Positions 35,008-44,210 are shown, counted from the first letter of the stretch. The stretch is 64,000 nucleotides of DNA from RPQJ01 sp963707145 (GCA_963707145.1 CAVPOQ010000008.1:558001-622000), one strand, 5' to 3'. The notes: generated by a model from the sequence alone, not told the origin. A program made the numbers and translations.

Positions 35008-36474
35008 ATGAACGCCCGACGCACGCTGCTTGCCGCCACGCTCGCCACCGGGCTGGCGCTCGTCGCCGGCTGCGCCACGAACCCGGTGACCGGCCGCCCC
35101 GACGTCGTGACCATGTCGGCCGCGCAGGAGATCGAGATCGGGCGGAAGATGCACCCGCAGATCCTCCAGCAGTACGGGCGCTACTCTGACGAGGAACTGC
35201 AGGCCTACGTGAGCGACATCGGTCGGCGGATCGTGGCGATCAGCCAGCGACCGGATCTCGAGTTCACCTTCACCGTGCTCGACAGCGAGGATGTGAACGC
35301 GTTCGCGCTGCCGGGGTACGTCTACATCACCCGCGGCATCATGGCCTACCTCAACAACGAGGCCGAGCTGGTCGCGGTGCTCGGGCACGAAGTCGGGCAC
35401 GTGACCGCCCGCCACGCCGTGCGCCAGCAGACGGGCGCCACGGCTGCGGGCGTCGGCGCCACGCTGATCGGCATCCTCACCGGCAGCGGCGACCTCGCGA
35501 ACCTCGCCAACATGGCGGGCACGGCGCTGGTGCGGGGCTACGGCCGCGACATGGAGCTCGAGGCCGACTCGATCGGCGCGGAGTACCTCGAGCGGCTCGG
35601 GTACTCGCCCGACGCCATGATCGACGTGGTGCGACTCCTGAAGAACCAGGAGCTCCTGGAGGTGCAGATCGCCCGCCAGGAGGGTCGCGAGCCACGCATC
35701 TACCACGGCGTGTTCTCGACCCACCCCGACAACGACGCCCGGCTCAAGGAAGTCGTGGCGGCCGCCGGGAAGGCGGGCGATGGCACGGTCCGCCCGGACG
35801 GCCGGGACGCCTACCTGCGTCGCATCGACGGGCTGCCGCTCGGGCCGAGCCGCGAGCAGGGCGTGGTGCGCGGCAGCCGCTTCTACCACGGCAGCCTCGG
35901 CGTCACGGTCGCGTTCCCGTCGGGCTGGGCGGTGCAGAACCTGCCGCGCGAGGTGGTGGCGACCAACCCCCGGAAGGACGCCGTCCTGCAGTTGCGTGCC
36001 GTGCCGCCGCCGCCGGACGTGAAGCCGCGCGAGCTGCTGTCGCGCAGCCTCGCCGGCGTGCCGCTGGCGGAGGGCGAACCGCTGGTGGTCAACGGGCTCG
36101 AGGGCTACACGGCAGTTGCCCGGGACGTGGCGCTGCCCTGGGGCAACCGCGGCCCGGCGCGCTTTGCAGTCGTCTACTACAACGGCCTCGCCTACCTGTT
36201 CATGGGGGCGACCCGGCTCACCTCGGCGCTGCCTTCCAGCGACCCGGTGTTCCTCTCCAGCATCAAGACGTTCCGCCGCCTGCGTGACAACGAGTTCCAG
36301 CTCGCCGAGCCGAACCGGATCGCGCTGATCAAGGCCACGCCCCTGACGCGGATCGAGTCGCTTGCGGCCAAGTCGCCCATCGAGAAGTACCCGACCGAGC
36401 GCCTGCGCCTGCTGAACGACCTCTACCCGGACCGGGAGCCGGTGCCCGGCCAGTGGCTCAAGGTTGTGGATTAG
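35008..36474 (+). CDS. M48-family metalloprotease lipoprotein
   Basis: The 488-residue protein starts with a lipoprotein signal peptide (lipobox LVAGC at about 18-22). A peptidase M48 domain follows with the zinc motif HEVGH near residue 130 and a downstream ELEAD providing the third ligand. An additional C-terminal domain of about 220 residues is conserved in this proteobacterial subgroup. BepA- and LoiP-type relatives act in outer-membrane protein quality control in the periplasm; the same role is inferred. It stands alone between rpmE and gltA. Confidence 0.9.
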   Translation: MNARRTLLAATLATGLALVAGCATNPVTGRPDVVTMSAAQEIEIGRKMHPQILQQYGRYSDEELQAYVSDIGRRIVAISQRPDLEFTFTVLDSEDVNAFALPGYVYITRGIMAYLNNEAELVAVLGHEVGHVTARHAVRQQTGATAAGVGATLIGILTGSGDLANLANMAGTALVRGYGRDMELEADSIGAEYLERLGYSPDAMIDVVRLLKNQELLEVQIARQEGREPRIYHGVFSTHPDNDARLKEVVAAAGKAGDGTVRPDGRDAYLRRIDGLPLGPSREQGVVRGSRFYHGSLGVTVAFPSGWAVQNLPREVVATNPRKDAVLQLRAVPPPPDVKPRELLSRSLAGVPLAEGEPLVVNGLEGYTAVARDVALPWGNRGPARFAVVYYNGLAYLFMGATRLTSALPSSDPVFLSSIKTFRRLRDNEFQLAEPNRIALIKATPLTRIESLAAKSPIEKYPTERLRLLNDLYPDREPVPGQWLKVVD

Positions 36475-36560
36475 CCACGGCTTGATCGCGTCCGTGGGCC
36501 GTGCAAGGCTGCCATGCTGCCCCCGTCATCCGCGGGCAGGTCACATCAGGTACGCGAAAG

Positions 36561-37856
36561 ATGAGCACCAAGAAATACGAACTGGTCGACCTCGCCACGG
36601 GCAAGAAATCCGCGATGGAGGCCCACGGCGGGACCCTCGGTCCGGATTGCCTGAACGTCGCCAACTTGCTGAAAGAGCAGGGAATATTTACGTTCGATCC
36701 GGGCTTCATGGCAACCGCATCCTGCGAGAGCCGGATCACCTACATCGATGGTGACAACGGTGTGCTGCTCTACCGCGGCTACCCGATCGAGCAGATCGCG
36801 ACGAAGTCGAGCTTCATCGAGGTCGCCTACCTGCTGATCCACGGCGAGCTGCCGACGGCGCAGCAGCTCGAGGACTTCGACGGCGCGATCCGCTATCACA
36901 CGATGATCAACGAGTCGCTGCTGCGATTCTTCAACGGCTTCCACTACGACGCGCACCCCATGGCGATGGTGTCCGCGGTCGTCTCGTCCATGGCGGCCTT
37001 CTACCACGACTCCATGGACATCCATAACCCGCGGCACCGCGAGATCTTCGCCCACCGCATCCTCGCCAAGATCCCGACGATCTCGGCGGCGGCCTACAAG
37101 CACATGCTTGGCCAGCCGTTCGTCTACCCGCGCAACGACATGGACTACTGCGCGAACATGCTGCGCATGTTCTTCGCCGTCCCGGCGTCGGACTACGAGG
37201 TGGACCCGGTCACCGCGCAGGCCCTCGATCTGCTGCTGATCCTGCACGCGGACCACGAGCAGAACGCCAGCACCTCCACCGTGCGCCTCGCCGGCAGCAC
37301 CGGCACCAACCCGTACGCGGCGATCTCCGCGGGCGTCTCGGCTCTGTGGGGCCCGGCCCACGGTGGCGCCAACGAGGCCGTGCTCGCCATGCTCGAGGAC
37401 ATCGGCACGGTCGACAACATCGGCAAGTTCCTCGACAGCGTGAAGGGCAAGGACGGCAACAAGCGACTGATGGGCTTCGGCCACCGCGTGTACAAGAACT
37501 TCGACCCACGCGCGAAGATCATCCGCGAGATGTGCCACAAGGTGCTCGCGCGCCTCGGCCAGACCGACAACCCGCTGTTCGAGCTGGCGCTGCGCCTCGA
37601 GGAGATCGCGCTCAAGGACGAGTACTTCATCGCCCGCAAGCTCTACCCGAACGTGGACTTCTACTCCGGCGTGATCTACAGCGCGCTCGGCATCCCCCGC
37701 TCGATGTTCACGGTGATGTTCGCGATCGCGCGCACTGCGGGCTGGGTGGCCCACTGGCAGGAGATGATCGCGGATCCGGCCATGAAGATCGGCCGCCCGC
37801 GACAGCTCTACACCGGGCCCGTGCAGCGCGACTACGTGGACGTCGAGAAGCGCTGA
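36561..37856 (+). CDS. gltA: Citrate synthase (type II)
   Basis: It condenses oxaloacetate and acetyl-CoA at the entry of the TCA cycle. The 431-residue protein is the hexameric, NADH-regulated type of Gram-negative bacteria. Catalytic residues appear in LWGPAHGGANEA, MGFGHRVYKNFDPRA and VDFYSGVIY. ATG at 36561 gives MSTKKYELVDL. It ends one base from the stop of the opposite-strand gene at 37858, with no terminator space. Confidence 0.98.
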   Translation: MSTKKYELVDLATGKKSAMEAHGGTLGPDCLNVANLLKEQGIFTFDPGFMATASCESRITYIDGDNGVLLYRGYPIEQIATKSSFIEVAYLLIHGELPTAQQLEDFDGAIRYHTMINESLLRFFNGFHYDAHPMAMVSAVVSSMAAFYHDSMDIHNPRHREIFAHRILAKIPTISAAAYKHMLGQPFVYPRNDMDYCANMLRMFFAVPASDYEVDPVTAQALDLLLILHADHEQNASTSTVRLAGSTGTNPYAAISAGVSALWGPAHGGANEAVLAMLEDIGTVDNIGKFLDSVKGKDGNKRLMGFGHRVYKNFDPRAKIIREMCHKVLARLGQTDNPLFELALRLEEIALKDEYFIARKLYPNVDFYSGVIYSALGIPRSMFTVMFAIARTAGWVAHWQEMIADPAMKIGRPRQLYTGPVQRDYVDVEKR

Positions 37857-37857
37857 C

Positions 37858-38460
37858 TCAGAGCAGCGCCTCGACCTCCGCCGCGCTGGCGCGGCGCATC
37901 GGCCTGCCGTCCACCGGACTCGACGGCGCCTGGCGGATGCCGTCGAGCGGGAACACCACCGCATCCACGCTCTGGCGTCCGGCGACGAAGCGCAGTGCCG
38001 GATAGTTCGCCGTGCGGTCGCGCTCGAAGCGCAGCCGCCGCTCCAGCACCTCGTGCGGCACGCCGCGCTCCTCGAGCCTGAGCGACACGGCCTCCGGGCT
38101 CTCGGTGAACAGGTGCAGGTTGATCTCCGAGTGCGCCGAGGCCGTGCCTGTGAGCACGGGTCCCACGAGCCGCGGGTGGAAGTCCGACATCAGGCGCATC
38201 GCCTCGAGTGCGGCGCGCCGCAGCGTCGCGAGGTCGTCGGCATGACGACCGGCGCCGAAGAGCCGCTGGTGCGCGAGCAGTGCCGCCTCGATCTCGGTGT
38301 TGCGCGGCAGGATCGATGCGTCGGTGACGCCGAGCCGGTCGGCTGCCTTGCGCTTGGCGAGCAGGAAGTCGGCCACGCCCTGCTCCCGCATGACGCGCGC
38401 CGCCTCCTCCGCCACCGCCTGGCGCAGCAGGTCCGCCCTCGGGTTGGGTCTGCGGCTCAC
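37858..38460 (-). CDS. Conserved protein of unknown function
   Basis: The 200-residue soluble protein starts with GTG at 38460 (GAGG about 9 bases upstream). It has an N-terminal helical region (LRQAVAEEAARVMREQGVADFLLAKRKAADRLGV) and a mixed C-terminal part with SEINLHLFTESPEAVSLRLEERGVPHE and ERDRTANYPALRFVAG. I recall similar uncharacterised proteins in Proteobacteria, sometimes labelled nucleotidyltransferase-like, but no catalytic motif is clear. It is 11 bases downstream of ponA and probably cotranscribed with it. Confidence 0.7.
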   Translation of the reverse strand: MSRRPNPRADLLRQAVAEEAARVMREQGVADFLLAKRKAADRLGVTDASILPRNTEIEAALLAHQRLFGAGRHADDLATLRRAALEAMRLMSDFHPRLVGPVLTGTASAHSEINLHLFTESPEAVSLRLEERGVPHEVLERRLRFERDRTANYPALRFVAGRQSVDAVVFPLDGIRQAPSSPVDGRPMRRASAAEVEALL

Positions 38461-38471
38461 GGTGCGATCCT

Positions 38472-40844
38472 CTAGAAGAGCGAATCGTCGCCCGCCGACG
38501 GGTCGACGCTCTCGCCGTCGAGGTCCACGCTCGCTGCTGGAGCCCCGGCCTCGGGCACGCGGCCCTCGAGGAAGGTCTCGAACACGGCGCCCGGCGCGCC
38601 GGCCGAGGTGGGCTGGCCGGAGGAGCGGCTGACCCACATGCGCACCACGCCCGGCGGCTCGGGCGAGCGGTGCTCGGGGCGGTCGCGCAGCGCCTCCGCC
38701 ATGAAGTCGATCCACATCGGCAGCGCGGTGTGGCCACCTTCCTCGCTCTCGCCGAGCGACCGCTCCTGGTCGAAGCCGATCCACACCGCCGTCGCGACGT
38801 CGGCGTTGTAGCCGACGAACCACGCGTCGCGCCGGTCACTGGTCGTGCCGGTCTTGCCGGCGAGGTCCTTGCGGCCGAGCGACAGCGCGCGCTGCGCGGT
38901 GCCGCGCTGGATGACGTCGGTCATGATGTCCGTCATCACGTAGGCGTTGGCCGGCGAGATCGCCTGCGGCGCGGCAGGCGTGCCGGGGCAGTCGCCGCAG
39001 GCGACCGGCGCGTCGGTGCGGAACACCTCGCGGTCCTCACTGTCCGTGACGCGCTCGATGACGTGGGGCGTGACGAGGAAGCCGCCGTTCGCGAACACCG
39101 CGAAGCCGCGCGCCATCTCGAGCGGCGTCACCTGTCCGCTGCCGAGCGCGATGGTGAGGTTGTACGGCGTTGCCGCGGGCGTGAAGCCGAACGCCGCGAT
39201 GTGGCGGATGGCGGGACCGAGGCCCGTCGCGCGCAGCAGCCGCACTGAGACGAGGTTGCGGGAACGCACCAGCGCCTCGCGCATCGGCGTGGGGCCGTAG
39301 AAGCGCTTGTTGATGTTCTGCGGCCGCCACTCCTCCGTGCCGGCCCCTCCGGGCAGCACGATCGGCGCGTCGTTGATGAGGCTCGCCGGCGTGAAGCCGC
39401 GCTCGAGCGCGGCCGAGTAGACGAACGGCTTGAACGCCGAGCCAGGCTGGCGCTGCGCCTGCACCGCGCGGTTGTACTTGCTCGCGCCGAAGTCGAATCC
39501 GCCGACCAGCGCGACGATGGCGCCGTCGCGCGGCTCGAGCGCGACGAGCGCGCCGGCGACCGCGGGCAGCTGTGCGAGGCGAAGCCGTCCGTCGCCGTAG
39601 GGCTCGAGATAAACGACGTCGCCGGCACGAACGACGTCACCGGCCCCGCGCGGCGTGGGACCCAGTCCGTCGTCCGGCAGAGCGGGTCGCGCCCACGAGA
39701 GGTCGTCCCAGTCGAGATCCGCCGCGACGCCGCTGCGCAGGCGTACCACCGCACCGCGCTCGCGGACCGCCTCGACGACGCCCGTCACGAGGCTGCCGCG
39801 GTCGGGGTGGCGGCGGAACGCCTCGTCGAGCGCGGCCGGGCCGGCGAGCGCGGCGGGCTCGAGCCGCTCGAGCGGTCCGCGGTAGCCGTGGCGGCGCTCG
39901 TACTCGAGCATGGTGCGTCGCGCCGCGGCGTCGGCCGCGGCCTGCAGCCGGCTGTCCACCGTGGTGGCGACGCGGTAGCCTCCGGTCAGGGCGCGCTCGC
40001 CGAAGCGCTGCAACATCTCGAGCCGCGCCATCTCAGCCACAAAAGGTGCATCGAGCTCGATCACCGGCCCGTAGAGGTGCGCGACGATCGGTTCCGCGGC
40101 AGCGCGGTCGCGCGCCGCGGCGTCGATCTTGCCGGTCTCGTTCATGCGGCGCAGGACGTAGGCGCGACGGTCCCGGGCTCGCTCGATGCTCGCAACGGGA
40201 TTGTCGAGCGACGGCGAACGCGGCAAGCCGGCGATCAGCGCAGCCTCCGCCAGCGTGAGCTCGCTTGGCTTCTTGTCGAAATAGACCTGCGCGGCGGCGC
40301 CCACCCCGTAGGCGCGCTGGCCGAGGAAGATCCTGTTGAGGTAGAGCGTCAGGATCTCCTGCTTGGAGAACTCGCGTTCGAGCCGCAGCGCGAGGAACGC
40401 TTCCTTCAACTTGCGCCGCAGCGTGCGCTCGGAGGTGAGCACGGTATTGCGCGCGAGCTGCATGGTGATGGTGCCGCCGCCCTCGCGCACGGCGCCTGCG
40501 GAGACGTTGCTGGCCGCCGCGCGCACCAGGCTCTGCCAGTCCACGCCCGGGTGCTCGAAGAAGCGGTCGTCCTCGGCCGCGAGGAACGCGTCGACGAGCA
40601 GCGGCGGGATCTCCTCCCAGGTCACCGGCGTGCGCCGCTGCTCGCCGATCTGGGCAATCAGCCTGCCGTCGCGCGAGTAGACCAGCAGCGGCAGCTGCAC
40701 GCGCACGTCGCGCAGTTCAGCGGCCGCGGGGATCTCGGGCTCGAGGAACTGCTGCGCACCGGCGAACCCGAGCACGACGGCGCCGACCATCACGAGTGCG
40801 ACCGTGAGCGCGGTCACGAGCAGTCCGGCCGACAGTTTTCGCAT
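38472..40844 (-). CDS. mrcA: Penicillin-binding protein 1A (bifunctional)
   Basis: This class A PBP polymerises and cross-links peptidoglycan. The 790-residue protein has one N-terminal membrane anchor, a GT51 domain (AFLAAEDDRFFEHPGVD, GGGTITMQLARN, RKLKEAF), an OB-like insert, and a transpeptidase domain with the SxxK serine in GSAFKPFVY, SRN in VRSRNLVS and KTG in LAGKTGTTSD. The start at 40844 is preferred to an ATG at 40892, because the latter would overlap the promoter-like sequence ahead of the riboswitch. Divergent from pilM, the usual ponA-pilMNOPQ layout. Confidence 0.96.
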   Translation of the reverse strand: MRKLSAGLLVTALTVALVMVGAVVLGFAGAQQFLEPEIPAAAELRDVRVQLPLLVYSRDGRLIAQIGEQRRTPVTWEEIPPLLVDAFLAAEDDRFFEHPGVDWQSLVRAAASNVSAGAVREGGGTITMQLARNTVLTSERTLRRKLKEAFLALRLEREFSKQEILTLYLNRIFLGQRAYGVGAAAQVYFDKKPSELTLAEAALIAGLPRSPSLDNPVASIERARDRRAYVLRRMNETGKIDAAARDRAAAEPIVAHLYGPVIELDAPFVAEMARLEMLQRFGERALTGGYRVATTVDSRLQAAADAAARRTMLEYERRHGYRGPLERLEPAALAGPAALDEAFRRHPDRGSLVTGVVEAVRERGAVVRLRSGVAADLDWDDLSWARPALPDDGLGPTPRGAGDVVRAGDVVYLEPYGDGRLRLAQLPAVAGALVALEPRDGAIVALVGGFDFGASKYNRAVQAQRQPGSAFKPFVYSAALERGFTPASLINDAPIVLPGGAGTEEWRPQNINKRFYGPTPMREALVRSRNLVSVRLLRATGLGPAIRHIAAFGFTPAATPYNLTIALGSGQVTPLEMARGFAVFANGGFLVTPHVIERVTDSEDREVFRTDAPVACGDCPGTPAAPQAISPANAYVMTDIMTDVIQRGTAQRALSLGRKDLAGKTGTTSDRRDAWFVGYNADVATAVWIGFDQERSLGESEEGGHTALPMWIDFMAEALRDRPEHRSPEPPGVVRMWVSRSSGQPTSAGAPGAVFETFLEGRVPEAGAPAASVDLDGESVDPSAGDDSLF

Positions 40845-40866
40845 GCTCAAATCTGGGACCCAGTCC

Positions 40867-40895
40867 TTGATGCCCCCGCGGGCGGTGTGCATAGT
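40867..40895 (+). promoter_or_regulatory. Candidate promoter of the riboswitch-pilMNOPQ transcript
   Basis: TTGATG (40867-40872) and CATAGT (40890-40895), each four of six to consensus, have a 17-base spacer. A transcript starting about seven bases after the -10 would begin at about 40902, exactly at the 5' edge of the riboswitch. That coincidence is the main support. Confidence 0.5.
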
Positions 40896-40903
40896 AGCCT
40901 GCG

Positions 40904-40986
40904 ATTCAAGGGCAAACTCATCGAAAGGTGAGGACGCAAAGCCACCGGTCCCGGGCCTGCCCAGGACAGCGGGGTTGCCGGTCCGG
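40904..40986 (+). ncRNA. GEMM-I (cyclic-di-GMP class I) riboswitch
   Basis: The aptamer landmarks appear in order: AGGGCAAAC (40909-40917); a short stem CTCAT/GTGAG closed by a GAAA-type loop (CGAAAG); GGACGCAAAGCC (40932-40943); a second stem starting CCACCGGTCC; and ACAGCGGGGTTGCCGG (40966-40981). The GAAA loop and GACGCAAAGCC are near-invariant in this family. The GGG triplet at 40910-40912 keeps G where c-di-GMP-binding members have it; cGAMP-selective members carry A. It lies in the leader of pilMNOPQ, about 270 bases upstream of pilM. The expression platform is not obvious. Confidence 0.93.
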
Positions 40987-41254
40987 ACGCGGTCGCGAAG
41001 CCATCCTGCTCGCGGCGCCAGTGCAACGGGCCGTCACGCAACCGCACCGCTCGCGGGTCCGTCCGACCGCGCGGTTCCAGCGCCGGTCCCGAGAGTCGAC
41101 AGGGTTCAACATGCCCCGGAGGGCGTGCGCCGATGTTCGAAACTGCCGGGTCCCGCACAATTCTTTTTGCCAGAACGCTGTTATATAGTGCCCCGGGGCC
41201 TCGGAAGTCACTCCACGATCGCTGCGTAACCCCCTGAACTAGAAGGACTCACTC
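40987..41254 (+). promoter_or_regulatory. Long pilM leader after the riboswitch
   Basis: These 268 bases hold no gene. A T-rich run TTCTTTTT (41161-41168) follows weakly paired sequence (GTGCG/CGCAC) and could be a poor terminator serving as expression platform. A -10-like TATATA (41182-41187) without a good -35 may be a second promoter. AAGGA lies eight bases before the pilM GTG. How ligand binding would act over this distance cannot be told from sequence. Confidence 0.35.
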
Positions 41255-42316
41255 GTGTTGTTTCAGCGCAGGTCGCGTGCCGTCATCGGACTCGACATCA
41301 CCACCTCCTCGATCAAGCTCATCGAGCTCTCGCGGAGCGGTGACGGGTACCGCGTCGAGTCCTACGCGGCCGAACCCTCGCCGCCCAATTCCATCAACGA
41401 GAAGGCGATCGTCGACGCGCAGGCCGTCGGCGAGGCCGTACGCCGCGCCGTGAAGCGCGCCGGCGCCCGCAGCCGCGAGTGTGCAGTGGCGATCAGCGGC
41501 GACGCGGCGATCACCAAGGTCATCCAGATGCCGCGCAACCTGCGCGAGGCGGACCTCGAATCGCAGGTCGAGATGCAGGCAGACCAGTACATCCCCTTCC
41601 CGATGGAAGAGGTGAGCTTCGATTTCGAGGTGGTCGGGCCGTCCGAGAAGGACCCCGAGATGCTCGACGTGCTGCTCGTGGCGACCCGCTCGGAGAACGT
41701 CGAGCAGCGCCAGGCGGCGGTGCAGGCCGCCGGGCTCACGGCGCGCATCGTCGACGTCGAGGCCTTCGCGCTCGAGAACGCCTGCCGGCTGCTGACGCAC
41801 CAGATGCCCGACGGCGGCATGGAGCGCGGCATCGCCGTGATGGACTTCGGCGCCAGCAGCACGACGTTTTCGATGCTGCGCGACCTCAAGGTCAGCTACA
41901 CGCGCGACTTCGCCTTCGGCGGGCAGCAGCTGACCGAGGAAATCATGCGCACCTACGGCCTGAGCATGGAGGAGGCCGGTCGCTCCAAGAAGGAGGGCGG
42001 CCTGCCCGCGAACTTCCAGTCCGAGGTGCTCGACCCGTTCATCGACGACATGTGCCAGCAGGTGAGCCGCTCGCTGCAGTTCTACCTGGCCTCGGGCAGC
42101 GGGCGCGAGCAGCCGGACCAGATCCTGATCTGCGGCGGTTGCGCCAACATCCCGGGCGTGGCCGACGTCATTGCCAGCCGCGTCGGCATTCCCGCCGAGC
42201 GCGGCGACCCGCTCGGCCAGATGAAGATCTCCACGCGCGCACTCGCGCAGGGCGTGAAGAAGGACGCCACCGCGCTGCTCACGGCCTGCGGACTCGCGCT
42301 GAGGAGCTTCGACTGA
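41255..42316 (+). CDS. pilM: Type IV pilus assembly protein PilM
   Basis: PilM is an actin-like cytoplasmic ATPase that binds the PilN tail and links the inner-membrane PilNO complex to the motor platform. The 353-residue protein has VIGLDITTSSIKLIELS (phosphate 1), VAISGDAAITKVIQMP, MDFGASSTTFSML and ICGGCANIPGVADVI. The start is GTG at 41255, preceded by AAGGA. First gene of pilMNOPQ, downstream of the riboswitch. Confidence 0.97.
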   Translation: MLFQRRSRAVIGLDITTSSIKLIELSRSGDGYRVESYAAEPSPPNSINEKAIVDAQAVGEAVRRAVKRAGARSRECAVAISGDAAITKVIQMPRNLREADLESQVEMQADQYIPFPMEEVSFDFEVVGPSEKDPEMLDVLLVATRSENVEQRQAAVQAAGLTARIVDVEAFALENACRLLTHQMPDGGMERGIAVMDFGASSTTFSMLRDLKVSYTRDFAFGGQQLTEEIMRTYGLSMEEAGRSKKEGGLPANFQSEVLDPFIDDMCQQVSRSLQFYLASGSGREQPDQILICGGCANIPGVADVIASRVGIPAERGDPLGQMKISTRALAQGVKKDATALLTACGLALRSFD

Positions 42317-42317
42317 C

Positions 42318-42908
42318 ATGCCAAGAATCAACCTGCTCCCGTGGCGCGAGGCAGAGCGCAAGCGCAAGCGCCAGGAGTTCCTGCTCTCCATCGGCGCTGC
42401 CATCGCGACCGCGGCGCTCGTCACCCTGGTCGGACGTTGGCAGATGAGTTCCGCCATCGACCACCAGGACGGCCGCAACCAGGTCCTGAGCGACGAAATC
42501 GCCGAACTCGACCAGCAGATCAAGGAGATCGAGGGTCTCGAGAACCAGAAGGGCCGGCTGCTGGCGCGCATGGAGATCATCGAGACGCTGCAGCGCAGCC
42601 GCCCCGAGATCGTCCACATCTTCGACGAGCTCGTCCGGGTGCTGCCGGAGGGTGTGTACCTGACCTACCTCAAGCAGACCGGCACCAGCTTCGAGATACG
42701 CGGCGTGGCCCAGTCGAGCACGCGCGTCTCGGCACTGATGCGTAACATCGACTCCTCCGAGTGGCTGGCCGATCCTGCGCTGCGCATCGTCGAGACCAAG
42801 GATCGCGACGGCGGCAAGGGCGCCGACTTCACGCTGTTTGCGAGCCAGCGCAGCCGGGCGACGCCCGAGGACGGCGAGGGGGCGGACGGGAAGGTGGCCG
42901 CCAAATGA
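42318..42908 (+). CDS. pilN: Type IV pilus assembly protein PilN
   Basis: The 196-residue bitopic protein begins MPRINLLPWREAERKRKRQEF, the INLLPWR segment that docks on PilM. One membrane helix (about 25-45) follows, then a coiled coil and a periplasmic ferredoxin-like domain. It starts one base after the pilM stop; its stop overlaps pilO (ATGA). Confidence 0.96.
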   Translation: MPRINLLPWREAERKRKRQEFLLSIGAAIATAALVTLVGRWQMSSAIDHQDGRNQVLSDEIAELDQQIKEIEGLENQKGRLLARMEIIETLQRSRPEIVHIFDELVRVLPEGVYLTYLKQTGTSFEIRGVAQSSTRVSALMRNIDSSEWLADPALRIVETKDRDGGKGADFTLFASQRSRATPEDGEGADGKVAAK

Positions 42909-43654
42909 ACAAGCTCAAAGCGTTCCTCGAGCAGCTGCGCGCCCTCGATCCGAACGACCCGGGTCGCTGGCCGCTGGCCGTGCGCGTCGGCACCGTTGCG
43001 CTGCTGTTTGCGCTGGCCGCGGCGGCCGGCTACTGGTACTTCGTCTGGAAGGCGAAGCGCCCCGAGCTGCTGGAGGCCCGTGCCAAGGAGACCGAGCTGT
43101 GGAACACGCTCGAGAACAAGGCGCGCAAGGCGGCGAACCTGCAGGCCTACAAGGACCAGCTCGCCGAGATGGAGAAGTCCTTCGGCGCGATGCTGCGGCA
43201 GCTGCCGAACAAGACCGAGGTTCCGAACCTGCTGGTGGACATCTCCCAGACCGGCCTCGCCGCGGGTCTGGAGGAGAAGCTGTTCCAGCCCCAGGGCGAG
43301 GTGCGCAAGGACTTCTACGCGGAGCTGCCGATCACCATCCGCCTCACCGGCAACTACCACCAGATGGGCAATTTCGCCGGCGGTATCGCGGCGCTGCCGC
43401 GCATCGTGACGTTGCACGACATCGAGATCGTGCCCGCCGGCGGCAAGGACGCGCGCGGCACGGGCGCGGTGCCCGGTGACCTGACGCTCAACGTCACCGC
43501 CAAGACCTACCGCTATCTCGACGACGAGGAGCAGGAAGCGGAGACCGACGCCGCAGCGAAGGGCGACAAGAAGAGCGACAAGAAAGGCTCCCGCAAGGCC
43601 GACAAGGCCGACAAGACCGACAAGAAGGGCAAGAAGCCCGCTGGAGAGGACTGA
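42905..43654 (+). CDS. pilO: Type IV pilus assembly protein PilO
   Basis: PilO forms heterodimers with PilN. The 249-residue protein has a short N-terminus (MNKLKAFLEQLRALDPNDPGRWPL), one membrane helix (about 28-47), a coiled coil and the periplasmic domain (FYAELPITIRLTGNYHQMGNFAGGIAALPRIVTLHDI). A lysine/aspartate-rich tail of about 40 residues (DKKSDKKGSRKADKADKTDKKGKK) is longer than usual and probably disordered. Confidence 0.96.
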   Translation: MNKLKAFLEQLRALDPNDPGRWPLAVRVGTVALLFALAAAAGYWYFVWKAKRPELLEARAKETELWNTLENKARKAANLQAYKDQLAEMEKSFGAMLRQLPNKTEVPNLLVDISQTGLAAGLEEKLFQPQGEVRKDFYAELPITIRLTGNYHQMGNFAGGIAALPRIVTLHDIEIVPAGGKDARGTGAVPGDLTLNVTAKTYRYLDDEEQEAETDAAAKGDKKSDKKGSRKADKADKTDKKGKKPAGED

Positions 43655-43661
43655 ACGAGCC

Positions 43662-44192
43662 ATGGCCATGGTCCCGACCCATCAGACTGGCAGGGGGCGC
43701 CTCGCCCTGGCGATTGCAGCCGTCGCGGCGCTCGCGGGCTGCTCCAATGACACCAGCGAGCTGCGCGCGCGCATCGAGGAGATCAAGAGCCGACCCGGCG
43801 GGCGCATCGAGCCGCTGCCCGAGGTGAAGCCCTACGAGACCTTCGCCTACGCCGCGACCGACCAGCGCTCGCCGTTCGAGCCAGGCGTGGTTGCATCGAC
43901 GAACGTGCCGAGCGCGCTGCGTCCCGACGCCAGCCGACCGCGCGAGTTCCTCGAGCAGTTCTCGCTCGACACGCTGCGCATGGTCGGCACGCTGCGACTG
44001 GACGGGCGCAACTACGGGCTTGTCCAGACCAAGGACGGCCTCGTGCACCGGGTACTGCCCGGCAACTATCTCGGACAGGCCGACGGGCGGATCACCGCCG
44101 TCGAGGAAGGGCAGATCTCGCTGACCGAGATCGTCCAGGACGGCATGGGCGGGTTCATCCAGCGTCCCGCCTCGCTCGCCCTGACTGACTGA
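43662..44192 (+). CDS. pilP: Type IV pilus lipoprotein PilP
   Basis: This 176-residue inner-membrane lipoprotein bridges PilNO to the secretin. Signal peptide with lipobox LAGC at about 24-27, a disordered linker (RIEEIKSRPGGRIEPLPEVKPYETFAY), and the C-terminal domain with RSPFEPG, LRMVGTLRLDGRNYGLVQ and VHRVLPGNYLGQADGRI. Length is typical. Precedes pilQ. Confidence 0.96.
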   Translation: MAMVPTHQTGRGRLALAIAAVAALAGCSNDTSELRARIEEIKSRPGGRIEPLPEVKPYETFAYAATDQRSPFEPGVVASTNVPSALRPDASRPREFLEQFSLDTLRMVGTLRLDGRNYGLVQTKDGLVHRVLPGNYLGQADGRITAVEEGQISLTEIVQDGMGGFIQRPASLALTD

Positions 44193-44210
44193 TTCCAAGG
44201 AGACCCGAGC

